A DNA stretch of 64,000 bases, from the NCBI RefSeq assembly GCF_037645805.1, contig NZ_JBBEXE010000002.1:1-64000 (forward strand). Reading direction: 5' to 3'. Within the stretch, counting starts at the first letter, position 1; each line of letters starts with the position of its first letter. Origin of the DNA: Leptobacterium_A meishanense. GTDB taxonomy: Bacteria > Bacteroidota > Bacteroidia > Flavobacteriales > Flavobacteriaceae. Both the position numbers and the translations under genes were made by a program. The notes below the pieces were generated by a model. The model did no database searches. It was not told the origin of the DNA and was given only the letters and a program-made list of their open reading frames with translations. This document shows positions 1 to 8,641 of this stretch, one piece after another.

Positions 1-3
1 TTT

Positions 4-38
4 AAAAGCACTTATTTAAACAAATAAGTGCTTTTTTT
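4..38 (+). terminator. Intrinsic terminator of a gene left of the window
   Basis: A perfect 14-bp stem (4-17 with 22-35) closes a 4-nt AAAC loop, and the T-run continues to 38. It most likely ends a plus-strand gene lying outside the window. The A-rich left side means it could also work on the minus strand. Confidence 0.75.
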
Positions 39-86
39 ATTGGCTATTTTAAAAGAGATTAATTTATATTTACACAAAATCTTGAT

Positions 87-1322
87 ATGTGTAAAAAAGC
101 CCTAAAAATTACCATACCAATTACTTTATTTTTTTTGACTGTAGGATTTTCACAAGTTAATGATGAAAAGCTTTTAGCTCAATTTTCTCCATTTCTATCT
201 AAAACTTATTTTAACTTTAATCTTGGAGGTATTTTTTATCCTTTTTCTAATACACATTTGGCTGAAGGATATAGTTCTGATGACATAAGACTTAATCCTT
301 TTTCTGGCCGTTTTTTGTTAGGATATAAATTCAATGAAGATTTAGCAATTCAATTTGGGGTTACACGCCCTGCTGCGTGGGTAAAATATAAAAATATAAA
401 TGGGAGAGCTATTGAAAGAAGTGTATGGATTAATATATGGTCATTATCGCTAAAAAGGTATCTTAATTTTAATAACAGACTTTCTATTTACGGAGAAGCA
501 GGCTTGGGAAATTTGACTAGGGTAGGTTTTTCTGTTGGAGATGATGTTGTTTATCCTGATGCTCATTACATAACACCAGTTTTTGGTGCTGGAATTAAAT
601 ATACTTTAAATAAAAAGTGGGATTTTTTGTTAAATAGTATGTATGTACCGTCATCTACAAAGCATAACCAACCATATATTTTTCAGCAAACAGTAGGACT
701 GTTATATAACCTAAAACAGATACCAAAAGAACAAGCTAAAGAATATACTGGAGATTCAGGTTATTTTTTCCCAAAGCGGTTTATCCAAGTAGGTTATGGG
801 AGTAGCTCAATAGGGTTTTTTGCTAACAGGTTTTTTTCAATGGATGCCAAAATAGGCAATTTTGATAGTTTTGGTATTCCTATATTTTGGCATGGTGACT
901 CAAGAGCAGCTAATACTTTTATGATATCATATCAGCAAACGGCTTTTCATACTAAAAAAACATTTTCGTTGGATTGGGGAGTAAGTATTACGGGATTTCA
1001 AACTATTGACACAAATACAAATGTTTTTGCATTATCGGTTTTTCCTGTATTGAGGTTTTATGTGTTACGAAAAAGTCTATTAGATATGTATTTAAATTAT
1101 TCTGTTATTGGGCCTGCATACATTTCTAAAAAGAATATTGATGGATTTGAAACAGGGCCTAATTTGACCTATCAAGATTTCATGGGGATAGGGGCATTTG
1201 TAGGGAAGAAGAGACGTTTAAATATAGAGCTTAAGATCATGCATTATTCAAATGGTAATCTGTTTACTGAAAATGCTGGCGTTGCTATTCCGTTAATGAT
1301 TAATATAGGAAGAACGTTTTAG
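87..1322 (+). CDS. Double beta-barrel outer-membrane protein with PagL-like C-terminal domain
   Basis: A 411-residue protein with a signal peptide ending near FSQ (residue 22). Alternating aromatic/hydrophobic strands fill two halves. Residues about 30-210 look like a small OmpA-type barrel and residues about 230-411 like a second barrel. The C-terminal half carries an HYSNG motif (H386, S388) matching the His-x-Ser pair of lipid A 3-O-deacylase PagL and acyloxyacyl hydrolases. PagL is usually under 200 residues, so this protein is about twice as long. The third PagL catalytic residue, a Glu about 12 residues after the Ser, is not visible: A400 lies there, and the nearest Glu is E395. Outer-membrane location is well supported; lipid A deacylation is only a possibility. 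It is monocistronic and convergent with the acyl-CoA dehydrogenase. Confidence 0.6.
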   Translation: MCKKALKITIPITLFFLTVGFSQVNDEKLLAQFSPFLSKTYFNFNLGGIFYPFSNTHLAEGYSSDDIRLNPFSGRFLLGYKFNEDLAIQFGVTRPAAWVKYKNINGRAIERSVWINIWSLSLKRYLNFNNRLSIYGEAGLGNLTRVGFSVGDDVVYPDAHYITPVFGAGIKYTLNKKWDFLLNSMYVPSSTKHNQPYIFQQTVGLLYNLKQIPKEQAKEYTGDSGYFFPKRFIQVGYGSSSIGFFANRFFSMDAKIGNFDSFGIPIFWHGDSRAANTFMISYQQTAFHTKKTFSLDWGVSITGFQTIDTNTNVFALSVFPVLRFYVLRKSLLDMYLNYSVIGPAYISKKNIDGFETGPNLTYQDFMGIGAFVGKKRRLNIELKIMHYSNGNLFTENAGVAIPLMINIGRTF

Positions 1323-1357
1323 CTTTTTATTTATTGAGCCTCTACTGTATTATTAAT

Positions 1358-2500
1358 TTAACCCCTTAAAATACTTCTGGAAATAACAATTTTTTGTATC
1401 TCTGAGGTGCCCTCATAAATTTGGGTGATTTTGGCATCACGCATTAACCGTTCTACATGGTATTCTTTTACATATCCGTTTCCTCCATGAATTTGAACAG
1501 CTTCTACAGTTGTTTCCATAGCCACTTGTGAAGCATATAATTTAGCAATAGCACCAGACAAGTCGTAATTTTTACCATTGTCTTTTTCCCAAGCAGCTTT
1601 CAACACTAGATGACGAGCTGCTTCGATTTGAGTATGCATATCTGCTAATTTAAAAGCAATAGCCTGATGATTGCATATTTCAGTTCCGAAAGCCTTTCTT
1701 ATTTTTGAATATTCTTTAGCTAGTTTATATGCTCCTGATGCAATTCCTAAAGCTTGTGCAGCAATTCCAATTCGCCCACCTGCTAATGTTTTCATCGCAA
1801 ATTTGAATCCAAAACCGTCTTCACCAATTCGATTTTCTTTGGGTATTTTCACATCAGTAAACATTAAGGAATGGGTATCACTTCCTCGAATTCCTAGTTT
1901 TTGTTCCTTAGGTCCTATCTCAAAACCGGGCATTCCTTTTTCAACTATAAGAGCATTAATGCCCTTATGTCCTTTTTCAATATCAGTTTGAGCAATTACT
2001 AAATATACTTCGGCTGTCCCTCCATTAGTAATCCAGTTTTTTGTTCCATTTAAAAGATAATGATCACCTTTATCTATGGCAGTTGTTTTTTGTGAAGTAG
2101 CATCACTACCTGCTTCAGGTTCAGAAAGGCAAAATGCTCCTAAGATTTCTCCAGAAGCTAATCTAGTTAAATATTTTTCTTTTTGTGCTTCCGTACCATA
2201 ATGTTCTAATCCCCAGCATACCAATGAATTATTGACACTCATTACCACTGAAGCAGAGGCATCTATTTTAGAAATTTCTTCCATTGCCAAGACATATGAT
2301 ACAGTATCAAGGCCACTACCTCCATAGTCAGGAGAAACCATCATCCCCATAAAACCAAGTGCTCCCATTTTTTTAATTTGTTCAGTGGGAAATTGTTGTT
2401 TTTCATCTCTTTCGATGACACCTGATAGTAATTCATTTTCAGCAAAATCCTTCGCAGCTTGTTGAATCATTAACTGCTCTTCGGTAAGGTTAAAATCCAT
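1358..2500 (-). CDS. Acyl-CoA dehydrogenase, short-chain type
   Basis: A 380-residue FAD-dependent dehydrogenase that introduces the trans-2 double bond in acyl-CoA during beta-oxidation or branched-chain amino-acid breakdown. Electrons normally pass to electron-transfer flavoprotein. The N-terminal helical domain is followed by the family signature CLSEPEAGSDA near residue 125, a beta domain, and a C-terminal helical domain. The latter has the catalytic base E363 in QIYEGTSEIQ, the position used by short-chain (butyryl-CoA type) enzymes. Length is typical and the start is MDFNLTEEQ. A good -33/-7 promoter lies just upstream. Exact chain-length specificity cannot be read from sequence. Confidence 0.92.
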   Translation of the reverse strand: MDFNLTEEQLMIQQAAKDFAENELLSGVIERDEKQQFPTEQIKKMGALGFMGMMVSPDYGGSGLDTVSYVLAMEEISKIDASASVVMSVNNSLVCWGLEHYGTEAQKEKYLTRLASGEILGAFCLSEPEAGSDATSQKTTAIDKGDHYLLNGTKNWITNGGTAEVYLVIAQTDIEKGHKGINALIVEKGMPGFEIGPKEQKLGIRGSDTHSLMFTDVKIPKENRIGEDGFGFKFAMKTLAGGRIGIAAQALGIASGAYKLAKEYSKIRKAFGTEICNHQAIAFKLADMHTQIEAARHLVLKAAWEKDNGKNYDLSGAIAKLYASQVAMETTVEAVQIHGGNGYVKEYHVERLMRDAKITQIYEGTSEIQKIVISRSILRG

Positions 2501-2536
2501 AAACTAGTATTTTATAAAAAACGTAAAAAATGAGCC

Positions 2537-2567
2537 CAAATATAGCTTTTAATTGTGAATTTTTCAA
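2537..2567 (-). promoter_or_regulatory. Promoter of the acyl-CoA dehydrogenase gene
   Basis: On the minus strand a TTG (2565-2567) is followed after 20 nt by TATATTTG (2537-2544). This is a full match to the Bacteroidota housekeeping promoter (-33 TTG, -7 TAnnTTTG). The -7 element ends 36 nt before the start codon. Confidence 0.7.
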
Positions 2568-2684
2568 TTGAGAATATGTTATTTTGAGTTATATGAAAAA
2601 CATCCTTACCCAACAAAAAGGTTTTTATTAAAAAGATATATAGAAATCGAAGAAAATAAAAAAGGAAACCTATAAACTAATTTT

Positions 2685-2692
2685 TATATTTG
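2685..2692 (+). promoter_or_regulatory. Promoter -7 element before the amino-acid dehydrogenase
   Basis: TATATTTG matches TAnnTTTG and ends 21 nt before the ATG at 2714. No clear -33 TTTG stands at the expected spacing. It is the first promoter candidate of the plus-strand run 2714-8450. Confidence 0.55.
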
Positions 2693-2713
2693 TGACAGAA
2701 GAAAAACTACTAC

Positions 2714-3940
2714 ATGAAAGAGTTACTCAAGAAGTATGAGGATACTCCTCCGGAAATTATTTTTAATTGGAAAGACCCTGAAACAGATGCTGAGGGATGG
2801 ACTGTTATTAATTCACTCCGTGGTGGAGCAGCTGGAGGCGGTACGCGAATGCGAAAGGGGTTAAACATGAATGAAGTGATGTCACTAGCTAAAACAATGG
2901 AGGTGAAGTTTACGGTGTCTGGCCCTGCAATTGGCGGTGCAAAATCCGGAATTAATTTCGACCCTAAAGATCCCAGAAAAAGGGAAGTTTTACAGCGTTG
3001 GTACAAAGCGGTATCGCCATTATTAAAAAGCTATTATGGAACAGGAGGCGATTTAAATGTGGATGAAATCCATGAAGTAATCCCTATTACTGAAGATTGT
3101 GGTGTTTGGCATCCTCAAGAGGGCGTTTTTAATGGACATTTTAAGCCTACAGAGGCTGACAAGATAAATAGGATTGGACAATTGCGTTTAGGGGTTATAA
3201 AGGTTCTTGAAAGTAATCACTATTCACCGGACATACAAAAAAAATATACTGTTGCAGATATGATTACGGGCTATGGAGTTGCTGAAGCGGTGAGGCATTA
3301 TTATAATATCTATGGAGGTTCGGTAAAAGGGAAGCGTGCAGTTGTTCAAGGTTTTGGAAATGTAGGTGCAGCAGCAGCATTTTACTTATCGCAAATGGGC
3401 GCAAGGATAGTTGGAATTATAGATGTTGTTGGTGGTTTGATAAATGAAGAAGGTTTCTCCTATGAAGAGATCAAATCGCTTTTTCTCAATAAAAAGGGAA
3501 ATACATTAGCTGCAGATCATCTGATTCCTTTTGAAGAAATGAATAATCGTATATGGAGCTTGCCTACAGAGATTTTTGCCCCTTGTGCAGCGTCTAGATT
3601 GATCACTAAGGATCAGATTGATGAAATGATTGCTTCCGGGCTGGAAGTAATTTCATGTGGTGCCAATGTTCCTTTTGCTGATAAGGAAATCTTTTTTGGG
3701 CCTATAATGGAGCATACAGATGAGCAGGTAAGCCTTATTCCCGATTTTATTTCTAACTGTGGAATGGCAAGAGTGTTTGCATATTTTATGGAACGACGTG
3801 TTTCTATGGATGATGATGCTATTTTTAATGATACGTCGGAAACAATCAAAAAAGCACTTTTAAATACTTATAATAAAAATAAATCAAAGATAAATATGTC
3901 AAGTACTGCTTTTGAAATAGCATTGAAGCAGTTAATATGA
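2714..3940 (+). CDS. Glu/Leu/Phe/Val dehydrogenase family protein
   Basis: A 408-residue NAD(P)-dependent amino-acid dehydrogenase catalysing reversible oxidative deamination to a 2-oxo acid and ammonia. The dimerisation/substrate domain holds the glycine-rich RGGAAGGGTR segment, the Lys of MEVKFT and a second conserved Lys (K77) in GGAKSGI. A Rossmann domain follows, with VQGFGNVGAAAA near residue 215. The family contains glutamate, leucine, phenylalanine and valine dehydrogenases, and the substrate is not resolved by these motifs. It is followed after 20 nt by the NhaD gene and may be cotranscribed with it. Confidence 0.85.
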   Translation: MKELLKKYEDTPPEIIFNWKDPETDAEGWTVINSLRGGAAGGGTRMRKGLNMNEVMSLAKTMEVKFTVSGPAIGGAKSGINFDPKDPRKREVLQRWYKAVSPLLKSYYGTGGDLNVDEIHEVIPITEDCGVWHPQEGVFNGHFKPTEADKINRIGQLRLGVIKVLESNHYSPDIQKKYTVADMITGYGVAEAVRHYYNIYGGSVKGKRAVVQGFGNVGAAAAFYLSQMGARIVGIIDVVGGLINEEGFSYEEIKSLFLNKKGNTLAADHLIPFEEMNNRIWSLPTEIFAPCAASRLITKDQIDEMIASGLEVISCGANVPFADKEIFFGPIMEHTDEQVSLIPDFISNCGMARVFAYFMERRVSMDDDAIFNDTSETIKKALLNTYNKNKSKINMSSTAFEIALKQLI

Positions 3941-3960
3941 AATAAAACTAACTAACACCT

Positions 3961-5295
3961 ATGGAAACCCTTATAATTATTGTATTCGTTTTAGGATATC
4001 TTGCTATAACACTGGAACATAACCTAAAAATAGATAAGCTTATACCGGCGTTAGGTATGATGGCATTATTGTGGGCCATTATAGCATTAACACATATGCC
4101 AGTTTTTGAAGTTAATACGGAGCTGAAAGAATTAGAGGCAGGGCATTTGGAAGGAGTATTGCTTCATCATTTGGGTAAAACATCAGAGATATTGATTTTC
4201 CTGTTGGGAGCTATGACCATTGTAGAAATTATAGATTATTTTGATGGGTTTGCAACGATTAAAAGTTTCATAAGGACAAAAAGTAAGAAAAAGTTATTAT
4301 GGATATTTTCTTTACTGGCGTTTATACTATCGGCGATTATAGATAACCTTACGGCAACGATTGTTCTAATTACTATTCTGCAAAAGGTTATTTCCGATCG
4401 TGAAACTCGATTATGGTATGCAGGGTTAATTATTATAGCAGCAAATGCCGGAGGTGCGTGGTCGCCTATAGGGGATGTAACCACTACCATGTTATGGATT
4501 GGTAAGAAAGTAACAACGATGCAACTTATAGAACATGTGTTTATACCATCTGTACTATGCTTTGTAGTACCTGCTTTTATAGCTTCCAGATTAAAAGCAT
4601 TTAGCGGGGAAATAACGTATGATGCTTCAGACAATCAGCCTGCTAAATCCAAATATGGGGCCGTGATGCTATATTTAGGTCTTGGAGCCATTGTGTTTGT
4701 CCCTGTGTTCAAAACCATTACACATTTACCCCCATACGTAGGCATGATGCTTTCATTAGCTATAGTTGCTGCATTTGCAGAAATATATAGTGGTACAAAA
4801 TTTAGTGTTTCTCACATTGATAGTGAAAGTGATCAAGCCAGTCATCACGGACCTGTGCATAAATCACTATCAAAGATAGAACTTCCCAGTATTCTTTTTT
4901 TCTTGGGGATCCTAATGGCAGTGGCTGCTTTAGAGTCATTAGGACAGTTATTCCATTTCGCAGAAGGGCTCAATAATACAATACCAAATACAGATATCGT
5001 GGTGTCCCTATTGGGTGTAGGTTCTGCAGTAATTGATAATGTCCCATTAGTAGCAGCCAGTATGGGAATGTTCTCTGAAGGAGTTGATAGTCCTTTATGG
5101 CATTTTATAGCCTATTCTGCAGGAACAGGAGGAAGTATGCTTATTATAGGTTCTGCAGCTGGGGTAGTTGCCATGGGGATGGAGAAAATAGATTTCTTTT
5201 GGTATCTTAGGAAAATAGCTTGGCTGGCGTTAATAGGTTTTCTTTCAGGAGCCATTGGTTTTATACTTCTCAGGGATTTTGTATTGAATGTATAA
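3961..5295 (+). CDS. nhaD: NhaD-family sodium:proton antiporter
   Basis: A 444-residue inner-membrane protein with about 10-12 hydrophobic segments, exchanging cytoplasmic Na+ or Li+ for external protons. Recognition rests on characteristic NhaD stretches: the segment around SAIIDNLTATIV (about residue 125), NAGGAWSPIGDVTTT (about residue 165) and the C-terminal VIDNVPLVAASMGMF. The last is a second, inverted repeat of the first motif, as expected for the ion-transporter superfamily. Length is typical. Such antiporters fit a saline habitat. It lies between the amino-acid dehydrogenase and exbB on the same strand. Confidence 0.9.
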   Translation: METLIIIVFVLGYLAITLEHNLKIDKLIPALGMMALLWAIIALTHMPVFEVNTELKELEAGHLEGVLLHHLGKTSEILIFLLGAMTIVEIIDYFDGFATIKSFIRTKSKKKLLWIFSLLAFILSAIIDNLTATIVLITILQKVISDRETRLWYAGLIIIAANAGGAWSPIGDVTTTMLWIGKKVTTMQLIEHVFIPSVLCFVVPAFIASRLKAFSGEITYDASDNQPAKSKYGAVMLYLGLGAIVFVPVFKTITHLPPYVGMMLSLAIVAAFAEIYSGTKFSVSHIDSESDQASHHGPVHKSLSKIELPSILFFLGILMAVAALESLGQLFHFAEGLNNTIPNTDIVVSLLGVGSAVIDNVPLVAASMGMFSEGVDSPLWHFIAYSAGTGGSMLIIGSAAGVVAMGMEKIDFFWYLRKIAWLALIGFLSGAIGFILLRDFVLNV

Positions 5296-5343
5296 TTTTC
5301 TATACTGTGAGGCGTTATACAGTAAACTTTTTAGCTAAAGCAT

Positions 5344-6033
5344 ATGGTATTATTTCAAGAAGTGACTCAAGAAGTACTGGAAGAAACACTTACAGAAGAA
5401 AAAACATTATCAGTAGTAGACTTAATAATTAGTGGGGGAACAGGAAGTATTGTAATTATAGCAGTGCTTTTTGTTCTTTTGTTTGCTGCGTTGTATATAT
5501 ACTTTGAACGTATTTTTGCTATTAAAGCAGCTTCTACTATTGATAAAAATTTCATGAACCAGATTAAAGATCATGTATCTAATGGAAAGTTAGATGCTGC
5601 TCGATTACTATGTGCCCAGACAGATTCTCCGGTGGCACGACTTATTGAAAAAGGGATAACCCGGGTAGGGAAACCACTAGAAGATATTAATAAAGCTATT
5701 GAAAATGCAGGAACCCTTGAGGTCTACAAGCTAGAGAAGAATGTCAGTATACTAGCTACAGTTGCCGGGGCAGCCCCTATGATCGGTTTTTTAGGAACAG
5801 TAATCGGTATGATCATTGCATTCCATCAGATGGCCAGTAGTGGCGGTCAAGCTGAAATGGGTTCTTTGGCTTCTGGTATTTATACAGCAATGACTACTAC
5901 TGTAGCAGGACTTATTGTGGGGATTATAGCTTATATAGGATATAATCATTTGGTAGTCAGAACAGACAAGGTAGTCCATCAAATGGAAGCCAATGCTGTA
6001 GAGTTTTTAGACTTGCTAAACGAACCTGTGTAA
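5344..6033 (+). CDS. exbB: ExbB/TolQ/MotA-type proton channel
   Basis: A 229-residue inner-membrane protein with three membrane segments: about 32-55, 135-160 (rich in Gly/Ala, GAAPMIGFLGTVIGMI) and 175-200 (TTTVAGLIVGIIAYIG). It uses the proton gradient with ExbD to energise TonB. The three-gene set exbB-exbD-tonB is complete and tightly spaced; exbD starts 1 nt after this stop codon. Low cytoplasmic-loop similarity alone would not separate ExbB from TolQ, but the downstream TonB C-terminal domain favours ExbB. Confidence 0.88.
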   Translation: MVLFQEVTQEVLEETLTEEKTLSVVDLIISGGTGSIVIIAVLFVLLFAALYIYFERIFAIKAASTIDKNFMNQIKDHVSNGKLDAARLLCAQTDSPVARLIEKGITRVGKPLEDINKAIENAGTLEVYKLEKNVSILATVAGAAPMIGFLGTVIGMIIAFHQMASSGGQAEMGSLASGIYTAMTTTVAGLIVGIIAYIGYNHLVVRTDKVVHQMEANAVEFLDLLNEPV

Positions 6034-6034
6034 T

Positions 6035-6421
6035 ATGAAATTACGAAGCAGAAATAAAATCTCTCCAGATTTCAGTATGTCATCTATGACAGACATTGTG
6101 TTTTTGCTGCTGGTATTTTTTATGCTTACAGCAAACACCCCTAATGCATTGGATTTGTTATTACCTAAGGCTCGGGGAAAATCAACAAATGTTCAAAATG
6201 TAGCAGTTAGTATCAATAAAAATTTGGATTATTATATAGATAATCAAAAAGTAAATTTGGACTTTTTAGAAATTGAGCTCAAGAGAAAACTAAAAAATCA
6301 AGATAAACCTACAATTATTCTAAGAGCAGAAGAAAGTGTTCCTATAGAGAATGCTGTTAATGTAATGGATATTGCTAACAGGAACAATTATAAGGTGATT
6401 CTAGCAGTCCGGCCAAATTAG
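6035..6421 (+). CDS. exbD: ExbD/TolR-type biopolymer transport protein
   Basis: A 128-residue protein with a short cytoplasmic N-terminus and one membrane helix (about residues 19-37). The helix is introduced by SMTDIVFLLLVFFML, where the Asp is the proton-carrying residue of the family. The periplasmic domain has the usual Asn/Pro-rich start and the final beta-alpha-beta fold. It pairs with the adjacent ExbB and TonB. Spacing is 1 nt upstream and 4 nt downstream, so the three are almost certainly one transcript. Confidence 0.9.
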   Translation: MKLRSRNKISPDFSMSSMTDIVFLLLVFFMLTANTPNALDLLLPKARGKSTNVQNVAVSINKNLDYYIDNQKVNLDFLEIELKRKLKNQDKPTIILRAEESVPIENAVNVMDIANRNNYKVILAVRPN

Positions 6422-6425
6422 CGTT

Positions 6426-7232
6426 ATGTCACTTTTCGATACAAAACATAAACGAAAATCGTTTACCTTAACTAGTTTTTTGCTATTAGGGTTGCTAATA
6501 CTTTTGTTTTATGTTGGCCTTGCGTATTTAGAACCTCCTCCGGAAAAAGGCATTTTGGTTAATTTTGGCACTACGAACACAGGAAAAGGGAAACAACCTC
6601 CAAAAACCATTGTTCAAAAAAAAGTAAAGAAGGTATCGGAGCCTCAAGAAAAAATTAAAGAAGTTGTGAAAGAGACGGTAAAACAGGAAAAAATTTTAGC
6701 AAATGAGCTAGAGGAAACCGTTGTAATACCTAATGAAACGAAAAATAAAAAAGCAACCTCGATAAATGAAATTAAGGAAGCAGTAAAAAAAGAAGAAAAA
6801 CAGGTGCCTTCAAAGATTACTACAGATGCCCTTTCAAGTATCATCAATAGTGAAAATACAACTTCTGTAAGTGAAGGAAATGATGTTATTGGTGGAGATA
6901 AGGGTCAACCGGAAGGAGATCCCTATGCCAATAATTATTACGGGTCTACAGGGAGTGCTGTTGGGTATGGCCTTAATGGAAGATCATTAGTTAATAGGGG
7001 AAAAGTTCAACAAGAATGTGATGAAGAGGGAAGTGTTGTAGTAAAGATTGAAGTAAGTAAAAATGGAGACGTAGTGAGTGCAATACCGGGTGTAAAGGGA
7101 ACTACAAATAACCATCCCTGCCTGATAGAACCTGCCAGGAAAACCGCTTTTTTGCACAAGTGGAACCCGGACCCGAAAGCGCCTAACCGACAAATAGGTT
7201 TTGTGGTAGTTAATTTTAAGTTAGGGGAATAA
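6426..7232 (+). CDS. tonB: TonB-family energy transducer
   Basis: A 268-residue protein with a cytoplasmic N-terminus and a membrane anchor (about residues 17-37). A long Lys/Glu/Pro-rich periplasm-spanning segment (about 55-130) and a C-terminal TonB domain follow (about 190-268, with VVVKIEVSKNGDV and a pair of conserved Cys). It carries energy from ExbBD to outer-membrane receptors such as the SusC at 57.3-60.2 kb. The spacer is Lys/Glu-rich rather than the Pro-Lys/Glu-Pro repeats of proteobacterial TonB, as is common in Bacteroidota. Confidence 0.85.
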   Translation: MSLFDTKHKRKSFTLTSFLLLGLLILLFYVGLAYLEPPPEKGILVNFGTTNTGKGKQPPKTIVQKKVKKVSEPQEKIKEVVKETVKQEKILANELEETVVIPNETKNKKATSINEIKEAVKKEEKQVPSKITTDALSSIINSENTTSVSEGNDVIGGDKGQPEGDPYANNYYGSTGSAVGYGLNGRSLVNRGKVQQECDEEGSVVVKIEVSKNGDVVSAIPGVKGTTNNHPCLIEPARKTAFLHKWNPDPKAPNRQIGFVVVNFKLGE

Positions 7233-7238
7233 CTGTCC

Positions 7239-8450
7239 ATGAATTATAAAGAAACCCTCGATTGGATGTTTGGCCGATTGCCGATGTACCAACAACAAGG
7301 AAAAACTGCTCTTAAAAATAAACTGGATAACATTCAGGGGTTTTCAAAATTTATGGGCAATCCGGAGAAAAAATTTAAATCAATTCATGTTGCAGGTACT
7401 AATGGGAAGGGTTCTGTGAGTCATATGGTAGCTTCCATACTTCAAGAATCAGGTTATAAAACCGGATTATATACATCACCACATTTAAAAGATTTCAGGG
7501 AGCGGATTAAAGTTAATGGGCTAAAAATACCAGAAGCGTTTGTAGTTCAATTTATTGATAACAATAAGCAGTTTTTAGAACAATATCAGTTATCATTTTT
7601 TGAAATGACCGTAGGTATGGCTTTTGATTATTTTGCTAAAGAAAAAGTTGATATAGCTATTGTTGAAACCGGATTAGGAGGTCGTTTAGATTCAACTAAT
7701 ATTATTATTCCAGAAGTTGCTGTAATTACGAATATAGGCTATGATCATAAAGAAATTTTAGGGAATACACTTGAACAAATTGCTTTGGAGAAAGCAGGAA
7801 TCTTTAAACAGGAAGTCCCTGTGGTTATAGGAGAGTACCAAGAGGAAACGATGCCTGTTTTTTTAAAAGTGGCAAAAGATAGGAATGCATCCGTTTTTTT
7901 AGCAGAAGAATTAGTAAAAAAAGAATATGGTTCCGATTTGCTAGGGAACTATCAAAAAAAGAACAGTAAAACTGCAGTAGCAACGGTTCAGCAATTAAAA
8001 GATTTTGAAGTAACACTTTCAGCTATTAAAAAGGGGTTATCAAATGTTGTGAAAAACACAAGTATTGAAGGAAGGTGGCAACAATTGGGAATCGCTCCAA
8101 GGGTTATATGTGATGTAGCCCATAATAAAGAAGGCATTGGAATAATAATGCAGCAATTACAAGAACAAACATATGACAAGCTACATATCGTTCTTGGGTT
8201 TGTAAAGGAAAAGGAGTTGGATGAAATACTTCCTTTATTTCCTAAAAGTGCAAGCTACTATTTTTGTAAACCTAATATTCCTAGGGGATTGGACGTTAAT
8301 GAACTTCATCGGAAGGCAGTTCAAAATAAACTTAAAGGCAATAAATATGCTACTGTCTTGGAAGCTTACACAGCCTCTAAAAGAAATGCTAAGAGAGATG
8401 ATCTAATTTTTATTGGAGGGAGTAACTTTGTAGTAGCAGAAACACTTTAA
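7239..8450 (+). CDS. folC: Bifunctional folylpolyglutamate synthase/dihydrofolate synthase
   Basis: A 403-residue Mur-ligase-family enzyme that joins glutamate to dihydropteroate (making dihydrofolate) and extends the polyglutamate tail of folates in the cytoplasm. Seen are the ATP-binding loop VAGTNGKGSVSH (about residue 50), the downstream VETGLGGRLDSTN motif typical of FolC, and the C-terminal ligase domain with DVAHNKEG. Length is normal. It starts 6 nt after tonB, so it is probably read from the same transcript, an association without an obvious functional reason. Confidence 0.93.
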   Translation: MNYKETLDWMFGRLPMYQQQGKTALKNKLDNIQGFSKFMGNPEKKFKSIHVAGTNGKGSVSHMVASILQESGYKTGLYTSPHLKDFRERIKVNGLKIPEAFVVQFIDNNKQFLEQYQLSFFEMTVGMAFDYFAKEKVDIAIVETGLGGRLDSTNIIIPEVAVITNIGYDHKEILGNTLEQIALEKAGIFKQEVPVVIGEYQEETMPVFLKVAKDRNASVFLAEELVKKEYGSDLLGNYQKKNSKTAVATVQQLKDFEVTLSAIKKGLSNVVKNTSIEGRWQQLGIAPRVICDVAHNKEGIGIIMQQLQEQTYDKLHIVLGFVKEKELDEILPLFPKSASYYFCKPNIPRGLDVNELHRKAVQNKLKGNKYATVLEAYTASKRNAKRDDLIFIGGSNFVVAETL

Positions 8451-8465
8451 CTTTTTAAAATTTAT

Positions 8466-8498
8466 TTTTGGGTTATAAGAATAACTATTCTATATTTG
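8466..8498 (+). promoter_or_regulatory. Promoter of the tRNA-Val(TAC) gene
   Basis: TTTG at 8467-8470 is separated by 20 nt from TATATTTG at 8491-8498, a near-ideal Bacteroidota promoter. The mature tRNA begins 21 nt after the -7 element. Confidence 0.8.
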
Positions 8499-8518
8499 CA
8501 TCCGCTAATGATGTAATG

Positions 8519-8593
8519 GGGCTCTTAGCTCAGTTGGTTCAGAGCACCTGCCTTACAAGCAGGGGGTCGCTGGTTCGAATCCAGCAGGGCCCA
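8519..8593 (+). tRNA. tRNA-Val (anticodon TAC)
   Basis: A full cloverleaf can be folded. The 7-bp acceptor stem GGGCTCT/AGGGCCC has one G-T pair. The D-stem is GCTC/GAGC, the anticodon stem CCTGC/GCAGG with loop CTTACAA, and the T-stem GCTGG/CCAGC with loop TTCGAAT. The anticodon is TAC, reading valine GTA/GTG. The 3' CCA is not encoded. Confidence 0.97.
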
Positions 8594-8601
8594 CGATTAC
8601 T

Positions 8602-8634
8602 AAACCCTTGAAAAATCAAGGGTTTTATATTTTT
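8602..8634 (+). terminator. Stem-loop with T-tract between the two tRNA genes
   Basis: The 9-bp perfect stem AAACCCTTG/CAAGGGTTT (8602-8610, 8617-8625) has a 6-nt loop and is followed by a T-rich stretch. It looks like a Rho-independent terminator for the first tRNA. The T-tract overlaps a possible -7 element of the second tRNA. Confidence 0.65.
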
Positions 8635-8635
8635 G
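8608..8635 (+). promoter_or_regulatory. Possible promoter of the second tRNA gene
   Basis: TATTTTTG (8628-8635) matches TAnnTTTG and ends 6 nt before the tRNA. A TTG at 8608-8610 stands 17 nt upstream, slightly closer than usual. If used, transcription would begin almost exactly at the mature 5' end. Confidence 0.4.
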
Positions 8636-8641
8636 TTTATA

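Noticed and set aside
1671..1991. Plus-strand open frame of 106 codons opposite the acyl-CoA dehydrogenase
   Set aside because: It is the reverse shadow of a strongly conserved gene, with no recognisable protein character. The same holds for many long antisense frames opposite gldJ, gcvP, porU, pdhC and others.
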